Below are positions 1 through 10,518 of a stretch of DNA of 64,000 nucleotides, one piece after another. Source of the DNA: Candidatus Binatia bacterium. Lineage in GTDB: Bacteria > Desulfobacterota > Binatia > HRBIN30. The stretch spans positions 17,212 through 81,211 of the forward strand of contig CALAMI010000036.1 of the NCBI GenBank assembly GCA_937925685.1, in the 5' to 3' direction. Numbering within the stretch: the stretch's first letter is position 1; the number at the start of each line of letters is the position of its first letter. Made by a program: the position numbers and the translations under genes. The notes beneath the pieces were generated by a model. That model worked only from the letters and a program-made list of their open reading frames with translations, had not been told where the DNA came from and did not search any database.

Positions 1-1
1 G

Positions 2-1369
2 GTGTGCGCCCAAGTGTTGGCCCGTAAGGGAGCCTCGGTGACAGTAGCGCTGGTCGCCCAGGCTCGAGATTTGAAAGGAGATGCTGCACGGGCGCTCATG
101 CAGCTGCGGGGGAAGAAAATCTCCCTCGTCCCCGGGGTGGAGCCGTCTCGGTTATCGGCCTTGCTTTCCCAAGCCACTTTAATCGTCGATGCCCTCTTGG
201 GAACCGGTTTGAATGCTCCAGTGCGGGGGCCGCTAGCGGACGTCATTGAGGGGCTGAATAGTAGCGGGAAGCCGATCTTTTCCCTGGATATTCCGTCAGG
301 ATTGAACTCTGATTCCGGCGTGCCCCAAGGTGTTGCCGTGTGCGCCACGGCTACCGTTACCTTTGGCGTCACCAAGATTGGCCAGGTTGTCTACCCGGGA
401 CGTGCTTTTGTTGGACGGCTCGAGGTTGTCGACATTGGAATCCCTGAGGGCGCCGTCGACGCGGTGTTCCCGAAATCCTGGTTACTCGAGCCCGCAGATG
501 TCGCACGGCGATTGCCTCAGCGCGCTCCGACGGCCCACAAGGGCACGTGCGGTCACGTGCTTGTCATCGGCGGAAGTCTAGGGCGTACCGGGGCGGCGAA
601 AATGGCTGCAGAAGCGGCGCTGAGGGCAGGGGCCGGATTGGTAACGTTGGCCGGTCCCGCCTCCCTCCATGCAACGTTAGCCTCCCATTGTCCCGAGGTG
701 ATGACCTTTCCCTTGCCGGACTTCGGGGGCCAGCTGTGTTTTGACGAGGAGGCTTTGCGACACGCTTTGGAAGGGAAAGATGTCGTGGTGGTGGGCCCAG
801 GGATGGGCACTTCACACGACTGCACACGTATCCTGCAATTCCTCTTGGAACGTTCGGACCTCCCGGTGATATGTGACGCCGACGCGTTGACGCTGCTCGC
901 ACGGCTCCCCGCTGCCGGGAAAAGGGCCAACCTTGTCATGACACCACATCCCGGCGAGTTCGCCCGTCTCACGGGGAAGTCGGTAGCAGACATTCAGGGG
1001 AATCGGCCGCTGCTGGCACGGGAGTTTGCCGTGGAGCGAGGCTGCGTCCTGGTGCTCAAAGGAGCCACGACCTTGATTGCGGACGACGACGGTACGCTGT
1101 GGGTCAATCCTACCGGGAATCCCGGAATGGCCTCCGGCGGCATGGGCGACGTCCTGGCTGGCCTTATCGGCGGCTTTGTCGCGCAGGGACTTCTACCCAA
1201 CAGCGCCTCCCTCGTAGCCGTCTATCTCCATGGACTTGCGGCGGACGCGTTGTCCCAGAACTACGGAGCCGTCGGGTTCCTTGCAACGGAGGTGGCCAGG
1301 GAGGTCCCACGCCAGCGGGATGCATTGCGTCACTATGGCGAATCGCTACTTAAGCCACCATCTGGATGA
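2..1369 (+). CDS. nnr: Bifunctional NAD(P)HX epimerase/ADP-dependent dehydratase, 5' partial
   Basis: Repairs hydrated NADH and NADPH in the cytosol: an N-terminal YjeF epimerase domain and a C-terminal ADP-dependent dehydratase domain. The N-terminal end lies outside the window; the readable frame opens inside the Rossmann-like epimerase domain (DALLGTGL, DIPSGLNSDSG). The dehydratase half starts near residue 165 and shows VIGGSLGRTGAAKMAAEAAL, VVVGPGMG, MTPHPGEFARL and the nucleotide-binding, catalytic-Asp segment GNPGMASGGMGDVLAGL. The stop codon overlaps the next start (ATGA), so nnr and tsaE are probably translationally coupled, a pairing common in many bacteria. The GTG at position 2 is just the first readable codon, not the true start. 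Confidence 0.95.
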   Translation: MCAQVLARKGASVTVALVAQARDLKGDAARALMQLRGKKISLVPGVEPSRLSALLSQATLIVDALLGTGLNAPVRGPLADVIEGLNSSGKPIFSLDIPSGLNSDSGVPQGVAVCATATVTFGVTKIGQVVYPGRAFVGRLEVVDIGIPEGAVDAVFPKSWLLEPADVARRLPQRAPTAHKGTCGHVLVIGGSLGRTGAAKMAAEAALRAGAGLVTLAGPASLHATLASHCPEVMTFPLPDFGGQLCFDEEALRHALEGKDVVVVGPGMGTSHDCTRILQFLLERSDLPVICDADALTLLARLPAAGKRANLVMTPHPGEFARLTGKSVADIQGNRPLLAREFAVERGCVLVLKGATTLIADDDGTLWVNPTGNPGMASGGMGDVLAGLIGGFVAQGLLPNSASLVAVYLHGLAADALSQNYGAVGFLATEVAREVPRQRDALRHYGESLLKPPSG

Positions 1370-1869
1370 TGGTCGGTGACTCGACTCGAGAACACACTTC
1401 GGTAACCTTGCCGTTAGCGGGCGAAAGCGTCACGCGCGCTGTGGGCGCGGCGTTGGGCCAGGTCGTGACGCGAGGAGATCGGATCGGCCTCTGCGGACCC
1501 TTAGGAGTGGGGAAAACTGCGTTTGTACGCGGGCTGGCTGAAGGTCTCGGTTTGCGAGCCGAGAAAGTTCGTAGCCCTACATTTACACTCGTGAACGAGT
1601 ACCTGGGTGGTCGGCTTCCCTTATACCACATCGATGTTTATCGGCTCGAGGCCACGGCGCTCGATTTGCTGGCCTTGCGGGAATTCCTTTACGGCGATGG
1701 CGTAGCGGCGGTGGAATGGTGGGATCGTATTTGCGGCGAGTCCTGTCATCTGCGTGTAGCGTTGCAGTTCGGTGTCGGTACTCAGCGAAACATCACACTG
1801 ACCGCGTTTGATCCGAGATACCGACACTGGGTCGAATCTCTAAAGGAGCAAAAACCAACGTGGCTTTGA
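1366..1869 (+). CDS. tsaE: tRNA threonylcarbamoyladenosine biosynthesis ATPase TsaE
   Basis: P-loop ATPase that works with TsaB and TsaD to put the threonylcarbamoyl group on A37 of ANN-decoding tRNAs. The 167-residue protein has a Walker A motif ([14 protein letters not shown], about residues 45-58) followed by the family segment [11 protein letters not shown] and a Walker B-like DVYRLE. Length is normal for TsaE, though the C-terminal tail is slightly long. The ATG overlaps the nnr stop. Its own end overlaps lysC by 10 bases. MtaB, which methylthiolates t6A, is encoded further along the same run. Confidence 0.93.
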   Translation: MMVGDSTREHTSVTLPLAGESVTRAVGAALGQVVTRGDRIGLCGPLGVGKTAFVRGLAEGLGLRAEKVRSPTFTLVNEYLGGRLPLYHIDVYRLEATALDLLALREFLYGDGVAAVEWWDRICGESCHLRVALQFGVGTQRNITLTAFDPRYRHWVESLKEQKPTWL

Positions 1870-3095
1870 TCGTTCAAAAGTACGGGGGCACCTCGGTCGG
1901 AAACCTGGCTCGTATCCGAGCCGTGGCGCAGCGGGTCGCGACGACGTGGCGCCAAGGACATCGGGTGATTGTCGTCGTTTCTGCGATGGCAGGGGAGACG
2001 AACCGCCTCCTGAAGTTGGCGCATGACCTGTCTCCGAACCCGGTACCCCGCGAAGTCGACGTCATCGCAAGCGCTGGCGAGCAAGTGTCCGTAGGTCTGG
2101 TGGCAATTGCTTTGAATGACTTGGGCGTTCCGGCTCGTTCGCTTCTGGGCTTTCAAGTACCCGTGGAGACGGACAGCGTGTTTCAAAAGGCGCGGATCAA
2201 AAGCATCGATGCTTCGAAGTTACTGGGAATTGTCGAAGGTGGCGAGGTGGCTGTCGTTGCCGGCTTCCAAGGTGTCGACAGTTCGGGCAACCTCACCACC
2301 TTGGGGCGGGGCGGTAGTGACACGAGTGCAGTGGCCATCGCTGCAGCAGTGGGCGCCAACGTTTGTGAAATTTACACGGACGTGGACGGAATTTACACTA
2401 CCGATCCCCGCATTTGTGCGGCGGCGCGTAAGCTGGAGCGGATTTCTTTCGACGAAATGCTGGAGCTTGCCAGTCTGGGCGCTAAGGTCCTGCAAATTCG
2501 TTCAGTGGAATTTGCCAAGCGCTACGGGGTACCGTTGTGTGTGCGTTCGAGTTTTAATGACGAGCCTGGTACTTGGGTTGTTGCTGAGGAACCAAGTATG
2601 GAAGATGTTCTTGTTTCTGGCGTGGCGGCGGAGCAAAACGAGGCAAAAATCACTTTGCACCGGGTGCCCGACCGCCCAGGTCTAGCGGCGCGTATTTTCG
2701 GTCCGATCGCCCGCGAACATATTGTGGTCGACATGATTATCCAAAACGCTGGTGAGGATGGCTTTACCGATGTGACCTTCACCGTCCCCCGTGCCGATCA
2801 CACCCGTGCCCTTTCTATCGTGGGTGACGTTGCTAAGGAGATCGGGGCGAGCGGGGTCAGCTCGGACACCAATATCGTTAAGATTTCCGTGGTGGGTTTA
2901 GGCATGCGTAGCCATGCGGGGGTGGCCGCGCGCATGTTCGAAGTCCTCGCTCGCGAGGGGATCAATATTCAAATGATTTCTACCTCGGAGATTAAGATCT
3001 CTATCGTGATCGATGTGAAGTACACGGAGCTGGCCGTTCGTGTTTTGCACGCGGCCTTGGTCGAGCAGGGTTTCCGTGAGGAGAGTGGAGCATGA
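1860..3095 (+). CDS. lysC: Aspartate kinase with C-terminal ACT domains
   Basis: Phosphorylates aspartate, the first step toward lysine, threonine and methionine. The N-terminus carries the kinase signature VQKYGGTSV. The nucleotide-binding and catalytic core includes [20 protein letters not shown]. Two ACT domains follow in about residues 265-405 ([18 protein letters not shown] and [19 protein letters not shown]), so feedback inhibition by lysine and/or threonine is likely. The GTG start is chosen because it begins the conserved N-terminus and has AAAGGAG about 10 bases upstream. It overlaps the tsaE end; its stop overlaps the cimA ATG. 411 residues is the usual size for the monofunctional enzyme. 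Confidence 0.96.
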   Translation: MALIVQKYGGTSVGNLARIRAVAQRVATTWRQGHRVIVVVSAMAGETNRLLKLAHDLSPNPVPREVDVIASAGEQVSVGLVAIALNDLGVPARSLLGFQVPVETDSVFQKARIKSIDASKLLGIVEGGEVAVVAGFQGVDSSGNLTTLGRGGSDTSAVAIAAAVGANVCEIYTDVDGIYTTDPRICAAARKLERISFDEMLELASLGAKVLQIRSVEFAKRYGVPLCVRSSFNDEPGTWVVAEEPSMEDVLVSGVAAEQNEAKITLHRVPDRPGLAARIFGPIAREHIVVDMIIQNAGEDGFTDVTFTVPRADHTRALSIVGDVAKEIGASGVSSDTNIVKISVVGLGMRSHAGVAARMFEVLAREGINIQMISTSEIKISIVIDVKYTELAVRVLHAALVEQGFREESGA

Positions 3096-4720
3096 CCCAG
3101 CCGCCGACAGTCGAATTGTACGACACCACCTTGCGGGATGGCTGCCAGGCCGAGGACATCTCGTTTACCGTCGAGGACAAACTGCGCATTGCCGAGCGGC
3201 TCGACGACTTTGGGGTCAAGTACATCGAGGGTGGTTGGCCGGGTTCAAATCCGAGGGACGAAGCGTTTTTTCGGGAAGCAAAACGACTGCGTCTGAAACA
3301 AGCATCGATTGCCGCCTTCGGCTCGACCTGTCGCGCCGGATTTCGCCCTCAACAGGATCCTATTTTCCGTAAGTTGCTCCAGGCGGAGACGCCTGTGGTC
3401 ACCATTTTTGGCAAAACGTGGGACCTACATGTGCGGGAAGACTTGCGCATTCCCCTTATGGCAAACCTGGACCTGATTTACGAAAGCATTGCCTACCTCA
3501 AGCGCCACGTGGATACCGTCATTTTCGACGCAGAGCACTTTTTCGATGGATTTCGCGCTAACCCTGAATTTGCACTGGAATGCTGCCGCGTTGCTGCCGA
3601 AGCTGGTGCAGACTGGGTTTGTTTGTGCGAGACCAATGGCGGTCGCATGCCCGACGAGGTGGCGGCGGGAGTCGATGCGGTGCGGGCGGCGATTGCCACT
3701 CCGCTCGGAATCCACTGCCATAACGACTCGGAGCTGGCTGTGGCCAATAGCTTGATTGCTGTGCAGCACGGTGTGCGCCATGTCCAAGGAACCATCAATG
3801 GCATCGGAGAACGGTGCGGCAATGCCAACCTTTGTTCCATTGTGGCTAACTTGCAGTTGAAAATGGGCTACCGCGTCGTCGCCCCAGCGCAACTGCGGCA
3901 ACTGCGGGAGCTGTCGCATTTTGTGTGGGAGTTGGCCAATCTCGAGCCGAACAAGCGGCAACCGTACGTTGGGTTGAGTGCGTTTGCTCATAAGGGCGGG
4001 GTCCATGTTGCTGCCGTACAAAAGAATGCGCGAACCTACGAACACATTGACCCTTCGCTGGTTGGCAACCGACAACGAGTTCTCGTCTCTGATCTCTCGG
4101 GCAAGGGCAATATCCTTTACAAGGCAAAAGAATTTGGGCTCGACTTGGAGTCGCTCAAACCATCGGTGCGCCGTGTGTTGCAAGAGGTCAAGGAATTGGA
4201 GAGTCGGGGTTTCCAGTTCGAGGGTGCTGAGGCCTCGTTCGAGCTGCTGTTGCAAAAGGGTCTCAACGGGAAGCGCACGCGTCACTTCCGCTTGATCGGC
4301 TTTCGCGTGATCGATGAAAAACGCACCGAAGACGAACCCCCGCTTTCCGAGGCCACGATTATGATCGAAGGACCCGATGGCGAAGTAGAACACACCGCAG
4401 CCCAAGGAAATGGGCCGGTCAACGCGTTGGACAACGCATTACGCAAAGCCTTGCGGAAGTTTTACCCGGAAATCGACGAGGTGCAGCTGCTCGATTACAA
4501 GGTGCGGGTGTTGGGTGGCGGGGAAGGGACCAAGGCGACAGTGCGCGTCCTGATCGAATCTGGAGATGGGAAGGATCGCTGGGGGACCGTTGGGGTATCG
4601 CACAACGTCATCGAGGCCAGTTGGCAGGCGCTCGTCGACAGCATTGACTACAAACTTTATAAAGATCGCAAGCAGAAAAAACGGCCACGGACCCCGGTGC
4701 CACCACCTGTGCAGGAGTGA
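3092..4720 (+). CDS. cimA: (R)-citramalate synthase
   Basis: Condenses pyruvate with acetyl-CoA to citramalate, the threonine-independent entry to isoleucine. The HMGL-like TIM barrel starts at once ([18 protein letters not shown]) and is followed by [13 protein letters not shown], the segment that separates CimA from isopropylmalate synthases. The metal-binding motif [14 protein letters not shown] follows. A LeuA-type regulatory dimerisation domain occupies about residues 400-525, so isoleucine feedback is expected. Length 542 fits the Geobacter/Leptospira-type CimA. The ATG overlaps the lysC stop. Placement after aspartate kinase groups amino-acid supply genes in one transcript. Confidence 0.94.
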   Translation: MTQPPTVELYDTTLRDGCQAEDISFTVEDKLRIAERLDDFGVKYIEGGWPGSNPRDEAFFREAKRLRLKQASIAAFGSTCRAGFRPQQDPIFRKLLQAETPVVTIFGKTWDLHVREDLRIPLMANLDLIYESIAYLKRHVDTVIFDAEHFFDGFRANPEFALECCRVAAEAGADWVCLCETNGGRMPDEVAAGVDAVRAAIATPLGIHCHNDSELAVANSLIAVQHGVRHVQGTINGIGERCGNANLCSIVANLQLKMGYRVVAPAQLRQLRELSHFVWELANLEPNKRQPYVGLSAFAHKGGVHVAAVQKNARTYEHIDPSLVGNRQRVLVSDLSGKGNILYKAKEFGLDLESLKPSVRRVLQEVKELESRGFQFEGAEASFELLLQKGLNGKRTRHFRLIGFRVIDEKRTEDEPPLSEATIMIEGPDGEVEHTAAQGNGPVNALDNALRKALRKFYPEIDEVQLLDYKVRVLGGGEGTKATVRVLIESGDGKDRWGTVGVSHNVIEASWQALVDSIDYKLYKDRKQKKRPRTPVPPPVQE

Positions 4721-5961
4721 GGACGCTGGGGTTGACGCTGGCCGATCCTCTTCTCGGTCCCGTAGTGCATTCAATGGCGTCATCGATCGGTGGCTTCGAA
4801 CGGCGAAGGATTTACTTGGATTGGAACGCAACGACCCCGCTACGAGCCGAAGCGCTCGCGGCCATGAAACCGTATTTTTGCGAGTCCTATGGCAATCCTT
4901 CGAGCGCCCATGCTTTAGGCAGTCGAGCACGAGCGGCCGTCGAGGAGGCGCGTGACACGGTTGCGGAAGTACTGGGGGTGAAGCGGTCGGAAGTGGTCTT
5001 TACCAGCGGTGGTACGGAGTCCAACCATCTGGCGTTGTTGGGGACGGCACTGGCGTTGAATCCGGGAGTCATTCTTAGCACTCCCATTGAACACTCCTCG
5101 GTGCTCCGCGCGGTCGACTGGCTGGTGGAACGGGGATGGCAAGTCCACAAGGTGCAACTGCTTCCTGACGGGCGAGTCGACCTGGATAGACTCGCGCGAG
5201 GGCTCGACGCCACAGTGCGATTGGTTTCGATTGGCTGGGCCAACAACGAAATTGGAACCTTGCAACCCGTGGCTGAAATCTTTGCCCTCTGCCAAGCGCG
5301 TGGAATTTTCTTCCACACGGACGCGGTGCAAGTGCCGGGAAAGGCGCCTTTTCGAAAAGTGCCTGCCCACTTGCTCTCGTTATCCGGCCACAAGTTCGGA
5401 GGTCCGAAGGGCGTCGGATGTCTGATCGTGCGCGAGGAAGTAGCTATTCGGCCTCTGTTCCGGGGGGGGGCACAAGAGCGGGGACTGCGGGCGGGGACAG
5501 AGAACGTACCTGGGATCGTCGGGTTTGCGTCGGCGCTGCGTTTAGCAGTTGCAAGTGCCGAAGGATTTTCGGCGAGGGTTCGCCCGCTGCGGGATCGCTT
5601 GTGGCAGCGACTGCGGGAAATTCCCGGTGTACAGCGTCACGGCGCGAGCGGAGAGCACGTATTGCCCAATACGTTAATGGTAACTGTAGACGACGTCACC
5701 GCGGACGCTCTGATTGCCGCGCTTGATTTAGAGGGCATTTGCGTTTCGGCTGGTTCCGCCTGTGCCGCTGGCGCTGCAGAGCCTTCGCATGTCTTGCTTG
5801 CTTTGGGAATTCCCTTGGAACGTGCCCGTGGGGCTGTGCGGTTCAGCCTGGGCCAAGACGTGGACGAAGCAGAGATCGACTTCGTTGCCGAGCGGTTCGC
5901 ACAGGTGGTTCAACGAATCCGAACCGTGGAGCATCCTTCGCCGCGGAGGCTCCTGGCATGA
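4717..5961 (+). CDS. Cysteine desulfurase (NifS/IscS family)
   Basis: PLP enzyme that takes sulfur from cysteine for Fe-S clusters and tRNA thiolation. Seen: YLDWNATTP at the domain start, [12 protein letters not shown], the PLP lysine in [13 protein letters not shown] and the persulfide cysteine in [15 protein letters not shown]. The GTG at 4717 overlaps the cimA stop (GTGA); an internal ATG at 4774 would begin 10 residues before the conserved region and is the alternative start. It ends in an ATGA overlap with mnmA, which strongly suggests that it donates sulfur to MnmA. NifS-like (short active-site loop) rather than SufS-like. Confidence 0.92.
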   Translation: MRTLGLTLADPLLGPVVHSMASSIGGFERRRIYLDWNATTPLRAEALAAMKPYFCESYGNPSSAHALGSRARAAVEEARDTVAEVLGVKRSEVVFTSGGTESNHLALLGTALALNPGVILSTPIEHSSVLRAVDWLVERGWQVHKVQLLPDGRVDLDRLARGLDATVRLVSIGWANNEIGTLQPVAEIFALCQARGIFFHTDAVQVPGKAPFRKVPAHLLSLSGHKFGGPKGVGCLIVREEVAIRPLFRGGAQERGLRAGTENVPGIVGFASALRLAVASAEGFSARVRPLRDRLWQRLREIPGVQRHGASGEHVLPNTLMVTVDDVTADALIAALDLEGICVSAGSACAAGAAEPSHVLLALGIPLERARGAVRFSLGQDVDEAEIDFVAERFAQVVQRIRTVEHPSPRRLLA

Positions 5962-7019
5962 CCCGGGTTGTGGTCGCCATGAGCGGCGGAGTGGACAGCT
6001 CGGTGGCGGCGGCACTGCTCGTGGAAGCAGGTTACGACGTCGTAGGCGTCGCCATGCGCTTGTGGAATGGCCCGAGCGACAGCGGCTGTTGCTCGCTGGA
6101 CGATTTCGTCGACGCGCGCCGTGTTGCCGACCGCCTCGGCATCCCCTTTTTCGTCATGGATTTCTCCGATCTGTTCGAGCACCAGGTGGTTCGTCCTTTT
6201 GCCGAGGAGTATTTACAGGGTCGGACACCTAACCCTTGCGCTCGCTGCAATCAGTTCGTCAAATTCGCTGCGCTCTTCGAGCGAGCCCGCTCGCTGGGGG
6301 CGACCCTGCTCGCGACTGGCCACTACGCCAGGCTGGTGCGCGGCTGCGGGGGAGAATGGCAGCTCCACGCCGCACGCCACCGCGAGAAAGATCAATCGTA
6401 CTTCCTTTTCGGCCTGCCGCGGGAACGACTGGCCGAAATTCTTTTTCCCGTGGGAGACCGCAGCAAGCAGGAGGTGCGCGCCCTTGCGCGGGAGTGGACG
6501 CTGCCAGTTGCGGAAAAGGCGGAAAGCCAGGAGGTCTGTTTTGTGCCACGCCGCAATTATGCAGAGTTCGTCGAACAGTACACAGGACAAAAGAGTGTGC
6601 GGGGGAAAATCGTTGATCGTGACGGGGCGATTTTGGGTGTCCATGAGGGCATCCATCGGTTTACGGTTGGGCAGCGGCGTGGGCTACGCCTGGGTGGGGG
6701 GCAGCCGCGGTATGTGGTGGAACTCGACCCAGCTACAGGTACGGTACGGGTGGGCGACCGAGCTGCAACCATTGCCCGGGGTTTACGAGCCACTCGAGTG
6801 AACTGGCTCGTGCCGGATTTGCCTTCTCCCGGGGAGATCCTTGCCGTGAAGATCCGCTCCCGTTTCAACCCTGTTCCGGTGGTGATCGAGTCGGCCGATG
6901 AAGCGGGTTTCGTCGTTCGTTCCTTGGATGGATTGCAGGCGGTCACCCCAGGGCAAGCCGCCGTTCTTTACCATGGGGATCGAGTTGTCGGTGGAGGCTG
7001 GATTGATGCCGCACTGTAG
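5958..7019 (+). CDS. mnmA: tRNA-uridine 2-sulfurtransferase MnmA
   Basis: Adds the 2-thio group to U34 of Lys, Glu and Gln tRNAs. The ATP-binding PP-loop SGGVDSSVAAALL is at residues 9-21. The first catalytic cysteine is in NPCARCNQFVKF, and the second, which forms the persulfide, is in SQEVCFVP. The C-terminal beta-barrel region includes GQRRGLRLGG. The start is the ATG that overlaps the desulfurase stop; a longer open frame extends upstream but would overlap the desulfurase by 220 bases and add nothing conserved. 353 residues is typical. Confidence 0.95.
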   Translation: MTRVVVAMSGGVDSSVAAALLVEAGYDVVGVAMRLWNGPSDSGCCSLDDFVDARRVADRLGIPFFVMDFSDLFEHQVVRPFAEEYLQGRTPNPCARCNQFVKFAALFERARSLGATLLATGHYARLVRGCGGEWQLHAARHREKDQSYFLFGLPRERLAEILFPVGDRSKQEVRALAREWTLPVAEKAESQEVCFVPRRNYAEFVEQYTGQKSVRGKIVDRDGAILGVHEGIHRFTVGQRRGLRLGGGQPRYVVELDPATGTVRVGDRAATIARGLRATRVNWLVPDLPSPGEILAVKIRSRFNPVPVVIESADEAGFVVRSLDGLQAVTPGQAAVLYHGDRVVGGGWIDAAL

Positions 7020-8337
7020 TCAGGAGGCCGCAGCAGAGGCTCGACGTGTGGCCATTACCACGTTGGGTTGCAAGGTGAACCAGTACGACAGCGTGGCGAT
7101 TGGCCAGGCCCTGAAGGCGCGAGGGTGCGTGATCGTTGGGTTTGATGAGTGGGCCGATGTCTACGTTGTCAATTCGTGCAGCGTGACCGATCGCGCCGAA
7201 GCAGAGAGCCTGCGCCTGGCCCGCCGCGCGCGCAGGTTGAACCCGAAGGCACAGGTGGTCATAACGGGATGCTTTGCCCAAGTCGCGCCCATGCGGGCGG
7301 CGATCGCAGAGGTGGACGGAGTCATCGGTCTGAATCGGCTGTCCGACCTGGTCGAGTTTGTCCTCGGGCGCTTGCAAACGCGCGTTCTCGTTAGTGACCT
7401 CCGGCAAGCACGTCAGGTTCGAACGATTGGTGCCGGTGTGGATGCCAGCCGAACGCGCGCCTTTTTGAAAATTCAAGAAGGCTGCGACTTGTTTTGCTCC
7501 TTTTGCATTGTACCCATGGCCCGCGGAGCTAGCCGCAGCGTTCCACCGCGTGACATCATCGCACAATACGACTTCCTAGCTTCCGCAGGAGTGCAGGAAG
7601 TGGTTTTAACCGGTGTGCACCTGGGAAGTTGGGGTCATGATTTATCGCCGCCTCTGGAATTAGCAGACATCGTCGAGATGCTTTTGGAGCGAGCTAGCAT
7701 CCCGCGCTTGCGCTTAAGCTCGATCGATCCCCCGGAACTCACACCCCGCCTACTTGCGCTGTTTACCTCCACCCCCGAGCTTTGCCCACACCTCCATGTT
7801 CCGATTCAGGCGGGGTCCGATTCGGTACTGCGCCGGATGCGTCGTCGCTACGACACAGCCCTCGTGCGTGCCCGACTCGAGGAAATCCGAGAGCAGTTGC
7901 CGGACGCCGCGATTGGCACGGATGTGATCGCAGGTTTTCCTGGCGAAACCGAGGAGGAGTTCGCGCACAGCTTGGCTTTCTTCGACTCGTTGCCTTTGAC
8001 GTACTTTCACGTCTTCCCTTACTCCGTCCGGCAGGGCACCACCGCTGCGAAACTAGCTGGCCACCTTCCACGCGATGTGGTCCATCGCCGGGCCCGCGAA
8101 CTGAGAGCACTTGGCCAGCACAAGCGGGAGGCATTTGCCCGCAGGTTCCTCGGTCGGCGGTTAGCCGTTTTGTTCGAAGAGAGAAGCGATGTAGATGGGT
8201 GGTCCATCGGGTACTCGCGCAACTACCAAAGGGTGCGTGTGCCAGGCCAAGTTCCGGGGAATACTGAGCTCCCCGTGCAGGTGCTGACGATGGTAGAAGG
8301 GCAGTTAGTTGGTGAATGTCGACTCGAGAACAGGTAA
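7006..8337 (+). CDS. mtaB: tRNA t6A37 methylthiotransferase MtaB
   Basis: Radical SAM methylthiotransferase converting t6A37 to ms2t6A37. The N-terminal UPF0004 domain has its three cluster cysteines in TLGCKVNQYD, NSCSVTDRAE and ITGCFAQVAP. The radical SAM cluster is in EGCDLFCSFCIVP (CxxxCxxC). The TLGCKVNQYDS opening is diagnostic for MtaB versus MiaB or RimO. A TRAM-like C-terminus follows. The ATG at 7006 (overlapping mnmA by 14 bases) places 25 residues before the first cysteine; the open frame runs further upstream inside mnmA. Its substrate is made by the TsaE pathway encoded in the same run. Confidence 0.93.
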   Translation: MPHCSQEAAAEARRVAITTLGCKVNQYDSVAIGQALKARGCVIVGFDEWADVYVVNSCSVTDRAEAESLRLARRARRLNPKAQVVITGCFAQVAPMRAAIAEVDGVIGLNRLSDLVEFVLGRLQTRVLVSDLRQARQVRTIGAGVDASRTRAFLKIQEGCDLFCSFCIVPMARGASRSVPPRDIIAQYDFLASAGVQEVVLTGVHLGSWGHDLSPPLELADIVEMLLERASIPRLRLSSIDPPELTPRLLALFTSTPELCPHLHVPIQAGSDSVLRRMRRRYDTALVRARLEEIREQLPDAAIGTDVIAGFPGETEEEFAHSLAFFDSLPLTYFHVFPYSVRQGTTAAKLAGHLPRDVVHRRARELRALGQHKREAFARRFLGRRLAVLFEERSDVDGWSIGYSRNYQRVRVPGQVPGNTELPVQVLTMVEGQLVGECRLENR

Positions 8338-9044
8338 GGCCCATTGCTCCGGAGGTGGCTGCACTGGAGCGAAGAATAGGGTATTCGTTTCGCGATCAGC
8401 GCCTCCTCGAAGCTGCCCTCACCCATACGTCTAGCTTGGTCGAGCCAGGCCCCCGTCGCATGGAACAGCTCGAGTTTCTCGGCGACGCGGTGTTGGGTCT
8501 GATGTTAGGAGACCTTTTGCTGGAGCAATATCCCTTGGCCTCGGAGGGAGAACTCTCTCAGTATCGGGCTGCGTTGGTGAATACCCAAAGCCTAGCCCGC
8601 AAGGCGCGCGCGCTAGGGTTGGATCAAGCGATTCGCTTGGGACGCGGTGAGGAAAAGTCCGGGGGACGTAGGAAGGATCGTATCCTAGCGGCGAGCTACG
8701 AAGCCGTGCTCGGAGCGATCTATCTTGATGGGGGCTGCCAGGCAGCGCGGGCGTGCGTCGCGATTCACTTCGGCGAGGACATCACTCACCTTCCCTCGCG
8801 TATCGAGTTCGATGCGAAAACAGCACTGCAGGAACTTTGTCAGGCACGGTACCGGAGCGCGCCTCGGTATCTCGTTGTAAATCAAGCCGGGCCAGCTCAC
8901 GCTCGTTGGTTCGTGGTGGAGGTTCTGCTGGATGACAAGGTTCTGAGTCGCGGACAAGGAAAAAGCAAGCGGGCTGCACAACAGGACGCAGCCCGAAACG
9001 CACTGCGAGTCCTTTCTGGGAACCACACCGAGGAGAGAAACTAA
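8316..9044 (+). CDS. rnc: Ribonuclease III
   Basis: Double-strand-specific endoribonuclease for rRNA and mRNA processing. The endonuclease domain (about residues 10-155) holds the signature LEFLGDAVLGLMLGDLL with its Glu/Asp metal ligands and the second acidic cluster DRILAASYEAVLGAIYLDGG. A double-stranded-RNA-binding domain fills about residues 165-235 (GQGKSKRAAQQDAARNAL). 242 residues is standard. The start overlaps mtaB by 22 bases. It is the last gene of the run; the next gene is convergent 28 bases on. Confidence 0.95.
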   Translation: MSTREQVRPIAPEVAALERRIGYSFRDQRLLEAALTHTSSLVEPGPRRMEQLEFLGDAVLGLMLGDLLLEQYPLASEGELSQYRAALVNTQSLARKARALGLDQAIRLGRGEEKSGGRRKDRILAASYEAVLGAIYLDGGCQAARACVAIHFGEDITHLPSRIEFDAKTALQELCQARYRSAPRYLVVNQAGPAHARWFVVEVLLDDKVLSRGQGKSKRAAQQDAARNALRVLSGNHTEERN

Positions 9045-9072
9045 AGACAGGTTTTGGGGCCGAGCTTGCTGG

Positions 9073-10518
9073 TTAGCTCGACGGCACCATGCGGTTGCCT
9101 GCTTGGACTCGACGGCGGAAAACGACGAAAAGAGCCCCCAGCAACAAGCCGATGGCAGCCATGCTGAAGGTCAAAAAGTAGCTCAGCATCCCAGCCATCA
9201 TGAGCATGACAGTACCCCAGGCGACAAGCGCGCGACCGCTCAACAGTCCAAAGGAACAAGCAGCGATAAGATGCCAGGGCCACAAGACTGTTACGATGAA
9301 GCCACTGAGGATCAGGAGGGCGAAGAAGCAATCCTCTGCCACCACACGCGGCATATACGGTGTCTTCCAACGCCACAAGATCAGAGATCCGGCAATCAAG
9401 CCTGCGCACCCGTAGCGAGTGGCATCGAACAAAGTTCGCCCAAGCTGCAGATCGAACCAACCGCTTTCCAGAAAAAGCCAGAACAAGGGCCAAAGGGTCG
9501 GAGGTAGCTCGGTGGGAAACACCGCACTGCCGACTTGAAGGGAAAACGGGCGGCCGAGGAGCGCGGGGACGGCGCTACCGAATGGGACTAACACGATCAG
9601 CGACGCGAGGGTGGCCCCGAGTACTCCACCTACAACCGCAGATCTAATCTCGTTCCAACTGCGGTGTCGTCGGTGACACCAAAAGACAAAGACGGGCACC
9701 AGCACGGCGGAATACCACTTGTACCAGAAGGAGAGCCCCAAGAAGACGCCGAAAAAAAACCAGACACCCCGGACCCAAAAGACAAAAGCCGCCATCAACA
9801 GCACTGCCATCGCCAAGTCGTTGTGGGCAGAAGAAAGTCCCTCGAAGAGGACGAGGGGACTTGCCCCCCAAAGGGCCGCGTGTGCGTTAGAGATTTCATC
9901 CGGCCGGCTCTGGTTGGCCAAATAATGACGCCATAGCCCAAGCCCGAACAACAGCATGCCGAAGTTTGCTACCTTGTAAGCCGCCACCGCACCGATGATA
10001 TGATCCCCCGTTAGGGCATAAACGACACGCGTCTGTAAGATGAATAGCGGCCCGTAGCCGGCTGCCCCTTCTTTCCACCAAGCTTGCAAGAGGGGGTACC
10101 ACGGGTCGCTGGCAAACGCGCTGGGGGCATGGAAGTAAGGGTTTGCCTGGTACCGTCCCCACATCTTTCCGTAAAAAGCGTAAGCGAAAACGTCTCGAGA
10201 TCCGACGGGGAAAGAAATCAGCAGCAGCACCGAGAGCACGCCGAGTACAGCGAGAAACCGCGGGTTTTCGAGGGATGGAGCGGGTCCACCGGTCGAAAGA
10301 GCAGCTTCGGCAGTTAGCAAGTACGCTCCGCACCACGCGGTGAAACAACAGAAGAATACGAGTAACAGCTTCAAGTTGCCGATGCGCTCGAAATCGTTGC
10401 GATCCGGAGTGGCCGCATACAGGAACGAACTTACCGTGAACACAGCTACCGCTACCAGAGCTACTTTGGCGGAGGTGGGAAGCGGGCGAGGGACATCTTT
10501 ACTGAAGCCGAGCTGCAT
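9073..10518 (-). CDS. Polytopic membrane glycosyltransferase-like protein (GT-C/GT87 type)
   Basis: A 481-residue integral membrane protein with about ten or more hydrophobic segments. After the second helix pair comes an extracytoplasmic segment RDVFAYAFYGKMWGRYQ followed by NPY, resembling the acidic catalytic loop of polyprenol-phosphate-dependent GT-C mannosyltransferases (GT87/MptB-like). A second polar stretch YGPLFILQTRV follows. It probably transfers a lipid-linked sugar outside the membrane, but the donor and acceptor cannot be read from sequence. It is convergent with rnc and divergent from the secreted-paralogue genes. Another large membrane protein of related type lies on the minus strand at 12907. 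Confidence 0.7.
   Translation of the reverse strand: MQLGFSKDVPRPLPTSAKVALVAVAVFTVSSFLYAATPDRNDFERIGNLKLLLVFFCCFTAWCGAYLLTAEAALSTGGPAPSLENPRFLAVLGVLSVLLLISFPVGSRDVFAYAFYGKMWGRYQANPYFHAPSAFASDPWYPLLQAWWKEGAAGYGPLFILQTRVVYALTGDHIIGAVAAYKVANFGMLLFGLGLWRHYLANQSRPDEISNAHAALWGASPLVLFEGLSSAHNDLAMAVLLMAAFVFWVRGVWFFFGVFLGLSFWYKWYSAVLVPVFVFWCHRRHRSWNEIRSAVVGGVLGATLASLIVLVPFGSAVPALLGRPFSLQVGSAVFPTELPPTLWPLFWLFLESGWFDLQLGRTLFDATRYGCAGLIAGSLILWRWKTPYMPRVVAEDCFFALLILSGFIVTVLWPWHLIAACSFGLLSGRALVAWGTVMLMMAGMLSYFLTFSMAAIGLLLGALFVVFRRRVQAGNRMVPSS

Noticed and set aside
3425..4405. 326-residue minus-strand open frame
   Set aside because: Antisense to cimA, whose motifs are intact; no recognisable domain.
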